Positions 57,369 through 64,000 of a stretch of 64,000 nt of DNA are shown piece after piece. The translations under genes and the position numbers were made by a program. The notes under the pieces are model-generated. The model was not told the DNA's origin. It did no database searches and worked only from the letters and a program-made list of their open reading frames with translations. Source of the stretch: Candidatus Ideonella esbjergensis (GTDB lineage: Bacteria; Pseudomonadota; Gammaproteobacteria; Burkholderiales; Burkholderiaceae_C); the NCBI GenBank assembly GCA_016710065.1, contig JADJLP010000010.1, positions 434,001 to 498,000 of the forward strand, given 5' to 3'. How positions within the stretch are numbered: the stretch's first letter is position 1; each line of letters begins with the position of its first letter.

Positions 57369-57627
57369 GTTTCCCGCAGGCGGCGGGGCCAAGGTGCGCC
57401 TGATCGGCCGGGTGGAGCGTCAGCGCCTGGCGGCAGGCACCAAGAGCGATCACATGGGCATGGTGCTGCTCACACCAGAAGGGGATCGCCATGTGCTGCG
57501 GTTGCGAGGCGGCAACCCCTTCAAAGAGCCCGCATTGGAAGCCCTGAACGGCCGGACTGTGACGCTCTGCGGCCAGTTGCGCGAAAACTTCTTTCTTCTT
57601 GATAACCCGCCGGATGTGGTCGATTGA
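57343..57627 (+). CDS. 94-aa partner protein, putative small beta-barrel
   Basis: I do not recognise a named family. The sequence alternates strand-like segments: AKVRLIGRVERQRLA, SDHMGMVLLTPEGDRHVLRLR, then GNPFKEPALEAL as a helix, RTVTLCGQLRENFFLL as a final strand pair. This suggests an OB-fold-like small barrel. The start lies inside the peptidase-like gene (26-bp overlap), so the two are co-translated and probably act together. A bidirectional terminator follows. Confidence 0.65.
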   Translation: MSDDSTRAEFPAGGGAKVRLIGRVERQRLAAGTKSDHMGMVLLTPEGDRHVLRLRGGNPFKEPALEALNGRTVTLCGQLRENFFLLDNPPDVVD

Positions 57628-57640
57628 GGAGAAAAGCAAA

Positions 57641-57671
57641 AAAGCCTGGTTCCTTGTGAGAACCAGGCTTT
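57641..57671. terminator. Bidirectional terminator before tRNA-Pro
   Basis: AAAGCCTGGTTC (57641-57652) and GAACCAGGCTTT (57660-57671) form a perfect 12-bp stem with a 7-base loop. T-rich sequence follows on both strands, most strongly on the minus strand after tRNA-Pro. Confidence 0.88.
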
Positions 57672-57678
57672 GCTGTTT

Positions 57679-57755
57679 TGGTCGGGGTGGCGGGATTCGA
57701 ACTCGCGACCCCTTGCACCCCATGCAAGTGCGCTACCAGGCTGCGCTACACCCCG
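57679..57755 (-). tRNA. tRNA-Pro (anticodon GGG)
   Basis: The 77-nt cloverleaf has acceptor CGGGGTG/CACCCCG, anticodon loop ATGGGGT with GGG, T-arm GCGAGTTCGAATCCCGC and encoded CCA. Its 3' end faces the accessory region holding the peptidase-like pair. Confidence 0.96.
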
Positions 57756-57790
57756 ACGAAGCTAGGAGTATACACCGGAACAAGGCATTT

Positions 57791-58240
57791 TCAGGCCCCA
57801 AGCAACTCGCGTATCGCCAAAAGTTCGTCCCGAACTTGCGCGGGTGTGGGATTGGTTGGCAGTACATGCACGCGCAGCTCTGCATGTGCACTACTTGCTT
57901 GGGCTGCGGCACTGGCCAGGGGGGCATCAGCCTCGTTGGCGGCATCATCAACGGTCATCTCTATCGCCATGGCCGCGGCAGCATCTGAGAGCCGGTTGCG
58001 CGCACCGCTGATGGTGAAGCCCTGGTCGTAGAGCAGGTCGCGAATACGGCGGATCAGCAGCACTTCGTGGTGCTGGTAGTAGCGGCGATTGCCGCGGCGC
58101 TTGATGGGCTTGAGCTGCGTGAACTCTTGCTCCCAATAGCGCAGCACATAGGGTTTGACACCGCACAACTCGCTCACCTCACCGATGGTGAAGTAGCGCT
58201 TGGCCGGTATGGCCGGCAGGCGGGTATCCCGTTCTTCCAT
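57791..58240 (-). CDS. MerR-family transcriptional regulator
   Basis: This 149-aa protein has an N-terminal MerR winged helix (YFTIGEVSELCGVKPYVLRY, residues 16-35, followed by WEQEF and the wing RRGNRRYYQHHEVLLIRRIRDLL). The rest is an Ala-rich effector region without the metal-binding cysteines of MerR proper. It sits directly after ihfA, a fixed arrangement in this group. The ATG at 58240 with AAGGA upstream is preferred to a TTG at 58249. Confidence 0.9.
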   Translation of the reverse strand: MEERDTRLPAIPAKRYFTIGEVSELCGVKPYVLRYWEQEFTQLKPIKRRGNRRYYQHHEVLLIRRIRDLLYDQGFTISGARNRLSDAAAAMAIEMTVDDAANEADAPLASAAAQASSAHAELRVHVLPTNPTPAQVRDELLAIRELLGA

Positions 58241-58274
58241 TGAAATCAATGTCCTTGGGCAGAGCCTTTAGACT

Positions 58275-58673
58275 TTACTCGAACTCTTCCACTGGCGGGA
58301 CGTCGCCTTGAACCACGGCTTTCAATTTGTGACTGGCGTGAAAAGTGACCACGTTTCTCGCCTTGATGGGAATCGATTCCCCGGTGCGAGGGTTGCGGCC
58401 CGGCCTGGGCGCCTTTCTCCGGATGGCGAAGTTGCCAAAGCCAGAAAGCTTCACGTCGTCACCGGCCACCAGAGCGTCGTTGACGATGTCGAAGAAGGCC
58501 TCAACCATGTCCTTGGACTCGCGCTTGTTCAGACCCAACCGCTCAAACAGCAGTTCGGCCAGTTCGGCCTTGGTCAGCGTGGGCGTTTCCAGTGACGGCA
58601 GCATCACGCCACCGCTCAAAGCTGCAGTATCGGCCGGCGGCGGGGCGGAATCGTTGTGGTTGGGCATGCTCAT
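58275..58673 (-). CDS. ihfA: Integration host factor subunit alpha
   Basis: This 132-aa DNA-bending protein has the HU/IHF fold: TLTKAELAELLFERLGLNKR, then GDDVKLSGFGNFAIRRKAPRPGRNPRTGE with the proline-tipped beta arm, and VVTFHASHKLK. Compared with E. coli (99 aa) it has about 30 extra N-terminal residues, rich in Pro and Ala. An internal ATG at residue 24 would give a more usual length. It follows pheT after 32 bp, as in many proteobacteria. Confidence 0.95.
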   Translation of the reverse strand: MSMPNHNDSAPPPADTAALSGGVMLPSLETPTLTKAELAELLFERLGLNKRESKDMVEAFFDIVNDALVAGDDVKLSGFGNFAIRRKAPRPGRNPRTGESIPIKARNVVTFHASHKLKAVVQGDVPPVEEFE

Positions 58674-58705
58674 GGGCTTGTCTCACGCTCTTGTCGTTTT
58701 GTCGC

Positions 58706-61129
58706 TCAGCCCCGCAGACGGGCGCCAAAGGTCGTCTGGACGCGCAACAAGGCGGCGGCGACGGCGCTGTCGATGCGTTCATCGGTGAGCGTGGCGCCAT
58801 CGTCCAGCAGTTCCAGGCGCACGGCCAGGCTGCGCTCGCCGGCCTGGATGTCGGCCGTGGCCTCCTTGGGCTTGTAGATGTCGAACAGCGTGGCGATGCG
58901 CACCAGGCCCTCGGCATCGGCCTGCAATGCCTGCATCAGAGCGTCATGCGCCACTTTCTCCGACACCACCAGGGCCAGGTCGCGCAGCGCCGATTGCTGG
59001 CGGGCCACCGCCTGGGCCACCGGCACCTCGCGCTGCTGCACAGCAGCCAGATCGAGCTCGAACAGCACCGGTGCCTGCGGCAGGTCGTAGGCCTGGCGCC
59101 ATTGCGGGTGCAATTCGCCCACGTGGCCAATGGTTTGGCCGTCCAGTTGCACTGCAGCGCAGCGACCTGGGTGCATGGCCGGGTGCTCGGCAGGCAAGAA
59201 GCGGGCTTGCGCGGGCGCCAACAAGGCTTCCACGTCGCCCTTGAGGTCAAAGAAGTCAACAGCCTTCTCGGCCTGGCCCCACTGGGTGGCCACAGCCGGC
59301 CCAAAGGCCAGGCCAGCCACCCGCATGGGCTGGGCCACGCCAGCCACCGAACGGTCGGTGGAAGCCACGCTGGCATTTCGGCTGAACACGCGGCCCAGCT
59401 CGAACACGCGCACGCGCGGCGCCTTGCGGGCCAGGTTGTACTTGAGCACGTTCACCAGGCTGCCCACCAGGCTGGAGCGCATCACGGCCAGTGGTGAGGC
59501 AATCGGATTGAGCACTTTGATAGGGTCGGCGTTGCCAGCCAGTTCGCGCTCCCAGCGCTCTTCCACGAAGCTGAAGTTGATGGTCTCCTGGTAGTCCAGC
59601 GCTGCCAGGGCGTGGCGCACCGCGAACGTGCTGCGGCTGGCTTCCAAGCGCACGCGGGCCGTCACCGGTGCCTGCGGCGGCGTGGCCGGCAGGCTGTTGT
59701 AGCCCAGCACGCGGATCACCTCTTCGATCAGGTCTTCTTCCAGCGTCAGGTCGAAGCGCCAGCTCGGCGGCGTCACCGTCACGGTGCCGTTACCCTCGGT
59801 GAACGGAAGACCCAGGCGCTGCATCACGCCTGCGCATTGCGCCTGGGTGAGGGGCATACCGATCACCTTGGCGGCGCGGGCCACGCGCAGCGTCACCGGC
59901 GCGCGGGTGGGCATTGCCGGCTGCTGGTCGTCAATGGGGCCGGCTTCGCCGCCGCAGATGCTCAGCACAAGCTGCGTGATGCGCTCGATGTGCTCCACCG
60001 TGCCCTGCGGGTCCACACCGCGCTCGAAACGGTGGCCGGCGTCGGTCGAGAAGTTGAAGCGGCGCGAGCGCCCGGCCACGGCCTGGGGCCACCAGAAGGC
60101 GGCTTCGATGTAGATGTTGCGGGTGTCGTCGGACACGGCCGTGGCGTCGCCGCCCATGATGCCGGCCAAGGATTCAACGGCCTGGTCGTCGGCGATCACG
60201 CCCACCTCGGCATCGAGCGCCACGGAGTTGCCGTTGAGCAGCTTGAGGGTCTCGCCCGGCTTGGCCCAGCGCACCTGCAGGCCGCCGTGGATCTTGTCGA
60301 AATCGAAGATGTGGGAAGGCCGGCTGTACTCGAACATCACGTAATTCGAGATGTCCACCAGCGGGCTCACCGAGCGCTGGCCGCAGCGGGCCAGACGCTC
60401 CACCATCCAGGCGGGGGTGGTGGCTTTCGGGTTCACGCCACGCACCACGCGGCCACTGAAGCGGCCACACAGGTCCGTGGCTTCGACGGTGACGGGCAAC
60501 CGCGCTTCGTTAACAGGCTTCACGGCGGCAATGACCGGCGTCTTCAGCGGTGCGCCTGTCAGGGCCGAGACTTCACGGGCTATGCCGTAGACGCTCAAGC
60601 AGTGCGCCAGGTTGGGCGTGAGCTTGAGCGTGAACAGCGTGTCGTCCAGGTTCAGGTGGGTCCGGATGTCCTGGCCCGCCACGGCGTCGACAGCCAGCTC
60701 GAGCAGTCCGCCATGGTCTTCGCTGAGCTTCAACTCGCGCGCTGAGCACAGCATGCCGTGGCTGTCGACACCGCGCAGCTTACCCACCTTGATCAGGAAG
60801 GGCTTGCCGTCCTCACCCGGCGGCAGTTCAGCCCCCACCAACGCCAGTGGCACCTTGATGCCCACACGGGCATTGGGTGCGCCACAAACAACCTGTAGCG
60901 GACCCTCCTTGCTGTGCTCGCCAGCCAGCACCTTGCACACTCGCAAACGGTCGGCATTGGGGTGCTGCTCGGCTTCAACGACCTCGCCCACCACGATGCG
61001 ACTGAAGGGCGGCGCCACGGCGCGCATCTCTTCAACTTCGAGGCCGGCCATGGTGAGCAGCTCGGCCAGCTCGGCGGTGGCGATGGGCGGGTTGCAGAAC
61101 TCGCGCAACCAGGATTCAGGGAATTGCAT
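58706..61129 (-). CDS. pheT: Phenylalanine--tRNA ligase beta subunit
   Basis: This 807-aa subunit carries an N-terminal tRNA-binding (EMAP-like) domain around residues 40-150, B3/B4 editing domain (about 210-380, with GRFSGRVVRGVNP), the B5 domain, and the C-terminal anticodon-binding ferredoxin fold (about 715-807, SEKVAHDALMQALQ). It forms a heterotetramer with PheS, encoded 36 bp upstream. Confidence 0.97.
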   Translation of the reverse strand: MQFPESWLREFCNPPIATAELAELLTMAGLEVEEMRAVAPPFSRIVVGEVVEAEQHPNADRLRVCKVLAGEHSKEGPLQVVCGAPNARVGIKVPLALVGAELPPGEDGKPFLIKVGKLRGVDSHGMLCSARELKLSEDHGGLLELAVDAVAGQDIRTHLNLDDTLFTLKLTPNLAHCLSVYGIAREVSALTGAPLKTPVIAAVKPVNEARLPVTVEATDLCGRFSGRVVRGVNPKATTPAWMVERLARCGQRSVSPLVDISNYVMFEYSRPSHIFDFDKIHGGLQVRWAKPGETLKLLNGNSVALDAEVGVIADDQAVESLAGIMGGDATAVSDDTRNIYIEAAFWWPQAVAGRSRRFNFSTDAGHRFERGVDPQGTVEHIERITQLVLSICGGEAGPIDDQQPAMPTRAPVTLRVARAAKVIGMPLTQAQCAGVMQRLGLPFTEGNGTVTVTPPSWRFDLTLEEDLIEEVIRVLGYNSLPATPPQAPVTARVRLEASRSTFAVRHALAALDYQETINFSFVEERWERELAGNADPIKVLNPIASPLAVMRSSLVGSLVNVLKYNLARKAPRVRVFELGRVFSRNASVASTDRSVAGVAQPMRVAGLAFGPAVATQWGQAEKAVDFFDLKGDVEALLAPAQARFLPAEHPAMHPGRCAAVQLDGQTIGHVGELHPQWRQAYDLPQAPVLFELDLAAVQQREVPVAQAVARQQSALRDLALVVSEKVAHDALMQALQADAEGLVRIATLFDIYKPKEATADIQAGERSLAVRLELLDDGATLTDERIDSAVAAALLRVQTTFGARLRG

Positions 61130-61165
61130 GGTGAGGCTCTAGGTCAGGTTCTTTGGTGGTGCTTG

Positions 61166-62221
61166 TCACTTGAACTGCGAGAGGAAGCGCAGGTCGCCAT
61201 CAAAGAACAAACGCAAGTCATTCACGCCGTAGCGCAACATGGTCAGGCGGTCGGGGCCCATGCCAAAGGCAAAGCCGATGTAGCGCTCCGGGTCAAGCCC
61301 GAAGTTGCGCACAACGTTCGGGTGCACCTGGCCCGAGCCCGCTACTTCCAGCCAGCGGCCCTTGAGCGGGCCCGAGGCGAAAGCAATGTCCACCTCGGCC
61401 GAGGGCTCGGTGAAGGGGAAGAACGAGGGCCGGAAGCGGATGGTGAGGTCATCCGACTCGAAGAAGTTGCGGAAAAAATCGGTGAATACCGATTTCAGGT
61501 CCTTGAAGCTGACGTTCTCGCCGATCCACAGGCCTTCGCACTGGTGGAACATGGGCGAATGCGTGGCATCGCTGTCCACGCGGTAGGTGCGGCCCGGCGC
61601 GATCACGCGGATCTCGGGCATGGCTTCACCGGCGGCGATCCTGGCGGCGTGCTTCTTCACGTGCTGCACCGCGTAGCGCACCTGCATGGGGCTGGTGTGG
61701 GTGCGCAGCAGGTGGCCACCGCCATCGGGCGCGGTGGTGTCGACGTAGAAGGTGTCGTGCATGGACCGCGCGGGGTGGTCGGCCGGCGTGTTCAGCGCAG
61801 TGAAGTTGAACCAGTCTTCCTCGATCTCGGGGCCGTCGGCCACGTCGAAACCCATGGAGCCGAAGATCGCCTCGATGCGCTCCAGGCTGCGAGACACGGG
61901 GTGCAGGCCACCAGTGCCACGCTGGCGGCCCGGCAGCGTCACGTCCAGCGCCTCGGCCTTCAGCTGCGCCTGCAACTCGGCATCGGCCAGGGCCTGGCGG
62001 CGCTCGGTGAGCAGGGCCTCGATGCGCTGCTTGGTCTGGTTGATCTCGGCGCCGCGCGTCTTCTTTTCTTCCACGGGCAGGGCGGCCAAGCCCTTCATCA
62101 GCTCGGTGACTTGACCGGCCTTGCCGAGGAATCGGGCCTTGGCGTTTTCCAGCTCGGCGGGAGTGGCGGTGGCGGCGAAATCAGCCTGCGCGGCACCCAC
62201 CAGTTGGTCGAGATCGTTCAT
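61166..62221 (-). CDS. pheS: Phenylalanine--tRNA ligase alpha subunit
   Basis: This 351-aa class II synthetase subunit has an N-terminal coiled-coil (about 1-90). The catalytic core has motif 2 (GRTYRVDSDATHSPMFHQCE, residues starting near 200) and motif 3 (GFAFGMGPDRLTMLRYG) near the C-terminus. The ATG at 62221 gives the usual start. A long in-frame upstream reading crosses the terminator and is not coding. Confidence 0.97.
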   Translation of the reverse strand: MNDLDQLVGAAQADFAATATPAELENAKARFLGKAGQVTELMKGLAALPVEEKKTRGAEINQTKQRIEALLTERRQALADAELQAQLKAEALDVTLPGRQRGTGGLHPVSRSLERIEAIFGSMGFDVADGPEIEEDWFNFTALNTPADHPARSMHDTFYVDTTAPDGGGHLLRTHTSPMQVRYAVQHVKKHAARIAAGEAMPEIRVIAPGRTYRVDSDATHSPMFHQCEGLWIGENVSFKDLKSVFTDFFRNFFESDDLTIRFRPSFFPFTEPSAEVDIAFASGPLKGRWLEVAGSGQVHPNVVRNFGLDPERYIGFAFGMGPDRLTMLRYGVNDLRLFFDGDLRFLSQFK

Positions 62222-62240
62222 GGCGCAATCGGAAGAAAAA

Positions 62241-62273
62241 TGAAAAAAGGCCGCACCACAGGGTGACGGCCTT
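62241..62273 (-). terminator. Terminator or attenuator between rplT and pheS
   Basis: On the minus strand AAGGCCG, T, CACC, CTGT, GGTG, CGGCCTT form a long stem followed by four more T, then CATTTTTC. It ends the infC-rpmI-rplT unit or limits read-through into pheST. No clear Phe-rich leader peptide precedes it. Confidence 0.8.
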
Positions 62274-62334
62274 CGAGTGCCTGAGCGGGCCGCAAGCTGT
62301 CTGCACACAGACCGCTGGCAACCCTACAAGCGGA

Positions 62335-62691
62335 TCAGCTCAGCTGGGCCTTCACCTTGTCGACGATGGCGGCAAAAGCAGCCGGATCGTGGATTGCCAT
62401 GTCCGACAGCACCTTGCGGTCCATGTCGATCGAAGCCTTCTTCAGACCTGCAATGAACTTGCTGTAGGTCAGGCCGAGGCCACGGGTGGCCGCGTTGATA
62501 CGGGCAATCCACAGCTGCCGGAAGACGCGCTTCTTGGCACGACGGTCACGGTAGGCGTATTGCCCAGCCTTCATCACCGCCTGTTTGGCGATGCGGAAGA
62601 CGTTCTTGCGACGGCCACGATAGCCCTTGGCCAGAGCCAGGATCTTCTTGTGACGAGCACGAGCGGTAACACCACGTTTGACGCGAGGCAT
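62335..62691 (-). CDS. rplT: 50S ribosomal protein L20
   Basis: This 118-aa ribosomal protein starts PRVKRGVTARARHKKILALA and contains YRGRRKNVFRIAKQAVMKAG and the C-terminal LGLTYSKFIAGLKKA, all standard. L20 is needed for early 50S assembly. In E. coli it represses translation of rpmI and rplT. It follows rpmI after 26 bp. Confidence 0.98.
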   Translation of the reverse strand: MPRVKRGVTARARHKKILALAKGYRGRRKNVFRIAKQAVMKAGQYAYRDRRAKKRVFRQLWIARINAATRGLGLTYSKFIAGLKKASIDMDRKVLSDMAIHDPAAFAAIVDKVKAQLS

Positions 62692-62717
62692 ATGGGATCT
62701 CCTTCAGTCTTGGTGGA

Positions 62718-62921
62718 TTACAGGCCAGCGAACGGCAGCATTTGTGCCATGTGACCCATATTGGTCTCATGCACATTCACTGCACCACGCAGGTGACGCT
62801 TGTTCTTGGTGGTCTTCTTGGTCAGGATGTGACGCTTGAAGGCTTGACCGCGCTTGACGGTGCCACCCGGACGAACGCGAAAGCGCTTTTTCGCGCCGCT
62901 CTTGGTCTTCATTTTGGGCAT
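62718..62921 (-). CDS. rpmI: 50S ribosomal protein L35
   Basis: This 67-aa basic protein starts MPKMKTKSGAKKRFRV, with RGQAFKRHILTKKTTKNKR in the middle and the family C-terminus. It lies between infC and rplT, the usual order. The spacer of 128 bp to infC holds no obvious gene. Confidence 0.98.
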   Translation of the reverse strand: MPKMKTKSGAKKRFRVRPGGTVKRGQAFKRHILTKKTTKNKRHLRGAVNVHETNMGHMAQMLPFAGL

Positions 62922-63049
62922 GGGATGCTCCTTTTAAGTGACCTCTGCTGGGCGGCACCGCGGGTGCGGTGCACTTGATGGCCTGCAGCGGCTTTTCTTC
63001 AACCCCGCAGTGACCAGACTGCGGAGCGAATCTCTGAATTACTGGCGTA

Positions 63050-63598
63050 TCACTTGCGCTTAGGGGCCAGCACCATGATCATCTGGCGGCCTTCAAGCTT
63101 GGGCATGTGCTCGACCATGGCCACGTCGGACAACTCATCGCGGATGCGCTCAAGCATGCGCATGCCGATGTCCTGGTGGGTGATTTCACGACCGCGGAAC
63201 CGCAGCGTGACCTTGCCCTTGTCACCGTCCTCGGCAATGAAACGACGCAGGTTGCGCATCTTGATGTTGTAGTCGCCGTCGTCCGTGCCCGGACGGAACT
63301 TGACTTCCTTGATCTCGATGACCTTCTGCTTGCTCTTGGCTTCGGCGGCCTTCTTCTGCTCCTGGTACTTGAACTTGCCGTAGTCCATCAGGCGACAGAC
63401 TGGGGGATCGGCCGTGGCGGCAATTTCAACCAGATCGACGTCGGCTTCGGCTGACATGCGCAAGGCGTCTTGGATGCTGACGATGCCCAATGGCTCGTTT
63501 TCAACGCCGTTCAGGCGCACATTCAAGGCGGTGATCTCGCGGTTCAGTCGATGCTTGCGCTCAACGTTCGGCGTCCGACGGTCAGCAAAGGTAGCGAT
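63050..63598 (-). CDS. infC: Translation initiation factor IF-3, with ATC start codon
   Basis: This 182-aa factor binds the 30S subunit and checks start codons. The reading frame continues upstream of the first ordinary start to an ATC at 63596-63598. The intervening 24 codons encode the conserved N-terminus (ATFADRRTPNVERKHRLNRE). GAGGGG precedes it by 8 bases. A near-cognate start is the basis of IF3 autoregulation in E. coli (AUU). The core includes MDYGKFKYQEQKK and KFRPGTDDGDYNIK. thrS lies just upstream. Confidence 0.93.
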   Translation of the reverse strand: MATFADRRTPNVERKHRLNREITALNVRLNGVENEPLGIVSIQDALRMSAEADVDLVEIAATADPPVCRLMDYGKFKYQEQKKAAEAKSKQKVIEIKEVKFRPGTDDGDYNIKMRNLRRFIAEDGDKGKVTLRFRGREITHQDIGMRMLERIRDELSDVAMVEHMPKLEGRQMIMVLAPKRK

Positions 63599-63618
63599 GG
63601 TTCAAACCCCTCATACAG

Positions 63619-63657
63619 GTCTTGCGGCAAGTGCAAGACCCATCGATAAAACGATGG
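63619..63657. promoter_or_regulatory. Two hairpins in the thrS-infC spacer
   Basis: GTCTTGC (63619-63625) pairs with GCAAGAC (63633-63639), and CCATCG (63640-63645) pairs with CGATGG (63652-63657). They would fold in the mRNA just before the infC ribosome-binding site and may help control it. Confidence 0.45.
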
Positions 63658-63681
63658 AACGCAAAAAACCGAGGCCGCCAA

Positions 63682-64000
63682 TCAGACCTTGTCCGCAATG
63701 TCGGCTGCGAGCTTCGCTTGGAAGTCTGCCAGTGACATCACGCCCAGATCCTGGTTGCCTCGGGCGCGCACCGCAACGGCCCCGCTTGCCTTTTCCTTGT
63801 CACCGATGACAAGGATGTACGGAACCTTTTGCAAAGAATGCTCGCGTATTTTATACGTGATCTTCTCGTTACGCAAATCAGCCTCTGCCCTAACCCCTTG
63901 TTTTTGAAGCGTTTTCACCACTTCCAGCACGTAGTCGTGCTGGGCGTCGGTGATCGAGGCCACCACCACCTGCCGGGGTGCCAGCCAGGCTGGCAGTGCG
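63682..64000 (-). CDS. thrS: Threonine--tRNA ligase (C-terminal part; 5' part beyond window edge)
   Basis: About 105 codons of the C-terminal anticodon-binding domain are visible, from PAWLAPRQVVVASITD to the stop. Segments EKITYKIREHSLQKVPYILV and GDKEKASGAVAVRARGNQD are typical of ThrRS. The order thrS-infC-rpmI-rplT supports the call. The catalytic and editing domains lie outside. Confidence 0.95.
   Translation of the reverse strand, partial: ALPAWLAPRQVVVASITDAQHDYVLEVVKTLQKQGVRAEADLRNEKITYKIREHSLQKVPYILVIGDKEKASGAVAVRARGNQDLGVMSLADFQAKLAADIADKV

Noticed and set aside
57641..57755. Attachment-site duplication of the tRNA-Pro 3' end
   Set aside because: I could not see a second copy of the tRNA 3' segment in the window, and there is no integrase gene.
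62222..62334. Phe-rich leader peptide for pheST attenuation as in E. coli pheM
   Set aside because: A GTG-initiated frame reads FFHF but crosses the terminator into pheS, so it is not a leader placed before the hairpin.

Overview
This window looks like chromosomal DNA of a high-GC betaproteobacterium of the order Burkholderiales, probably family Comamonadaceae. The call rests on gene order and protein families: odhA-odhB-lpdA-zapE, ilvI-ilvH-ilvC-pssA-leuA, thrS-infC-rpmI-rplT-pheS-pheT-ihfA-merR-tRNA-Pro, and an ECF sigma gene followed by DUF3619, DUF3106 and RDD genes. The genus cannot be fixed from the sequence alone. Coding density is high and no gap exceeds 300 bp. The longest is the 279 bp upstream of odhA. 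Two genes run off the ends: a DinG-type helicase on the left and thrS on the right.

Layout. 1-3.4 kb: DinG-like helicase, a YdcH-like small protein, a PP2C phosphatase and the ATPase ZapE. 3.5-9.3 kb: the 2-oxoglutarate dehydrogenase operon, reading leftwards. 9.6-14.5 kb: a cysteine-rich small protein, a nitronate monooxygenase, an acyl-CoA dehydrogenase and etfBA, its likely electron acceptor. etfBA has a perfect 20-bp palindrome in front and an intrinsic terminator behind. 14.6-22.3 kb: murI, a tRNA cluster (Gly-Cys-Gly-Leu), then the protein quality-control set lon, clpX, clpP, tig and a second tRNA-Leu. 22.4-26.7 kb: an RND efflux pump with its adaptor. 26.8-30.7 kb: hpnCDE for squalene synthesis and an IclR regulator. 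30.8-39.5 kb: a PBP7-type endopeptidase, an ISL3-family insertion sequence, then the branched-chain amino-acid genes with a leucine-rich leader peptide and attenuator before leuA.

39.7-42.7 kb: ECF sigma factor with a translationally coupled membrane protein, DUF3106, RDD and LOG genes. 42.7-49 kb: PII protein, NAD synthetase, an acyltransferase, and soluble plus membrane pyrophosphatases. 49.2-51.8 kb: an isoquinoline oxidoreductase-like molybdenum enzyme. 51.9-53.4 kb: aat and ate of the N-degron pathway. 53.5-57.8 kb is the most accessory-looking stretch. It holds a GIN-domain protein, a DTW protein, a small Cys-pair protein, a short H-NS-like protein, and a cytoplasmic gingipain-type (clan CD) peptidase homologue overlapping a 94-aa partner, ending at a tRNA-Pro gene. 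57.8-64 kb: MerR regulator, ihfA, pheT, pheS, rplT, rpmI, infC (ATC start) and thrS.

The strongest candidate for an undescribed system is the peptidase-partner pair at 55845-57627. Other points worth checking are the leuA attenuator, the IS copy that separates leuA from its ancestral terminator, the coupled sigma/membrane-protein pair, the palindromic operators before etfB and the RND adaptor, and a heat-shock-like promoter before lon.
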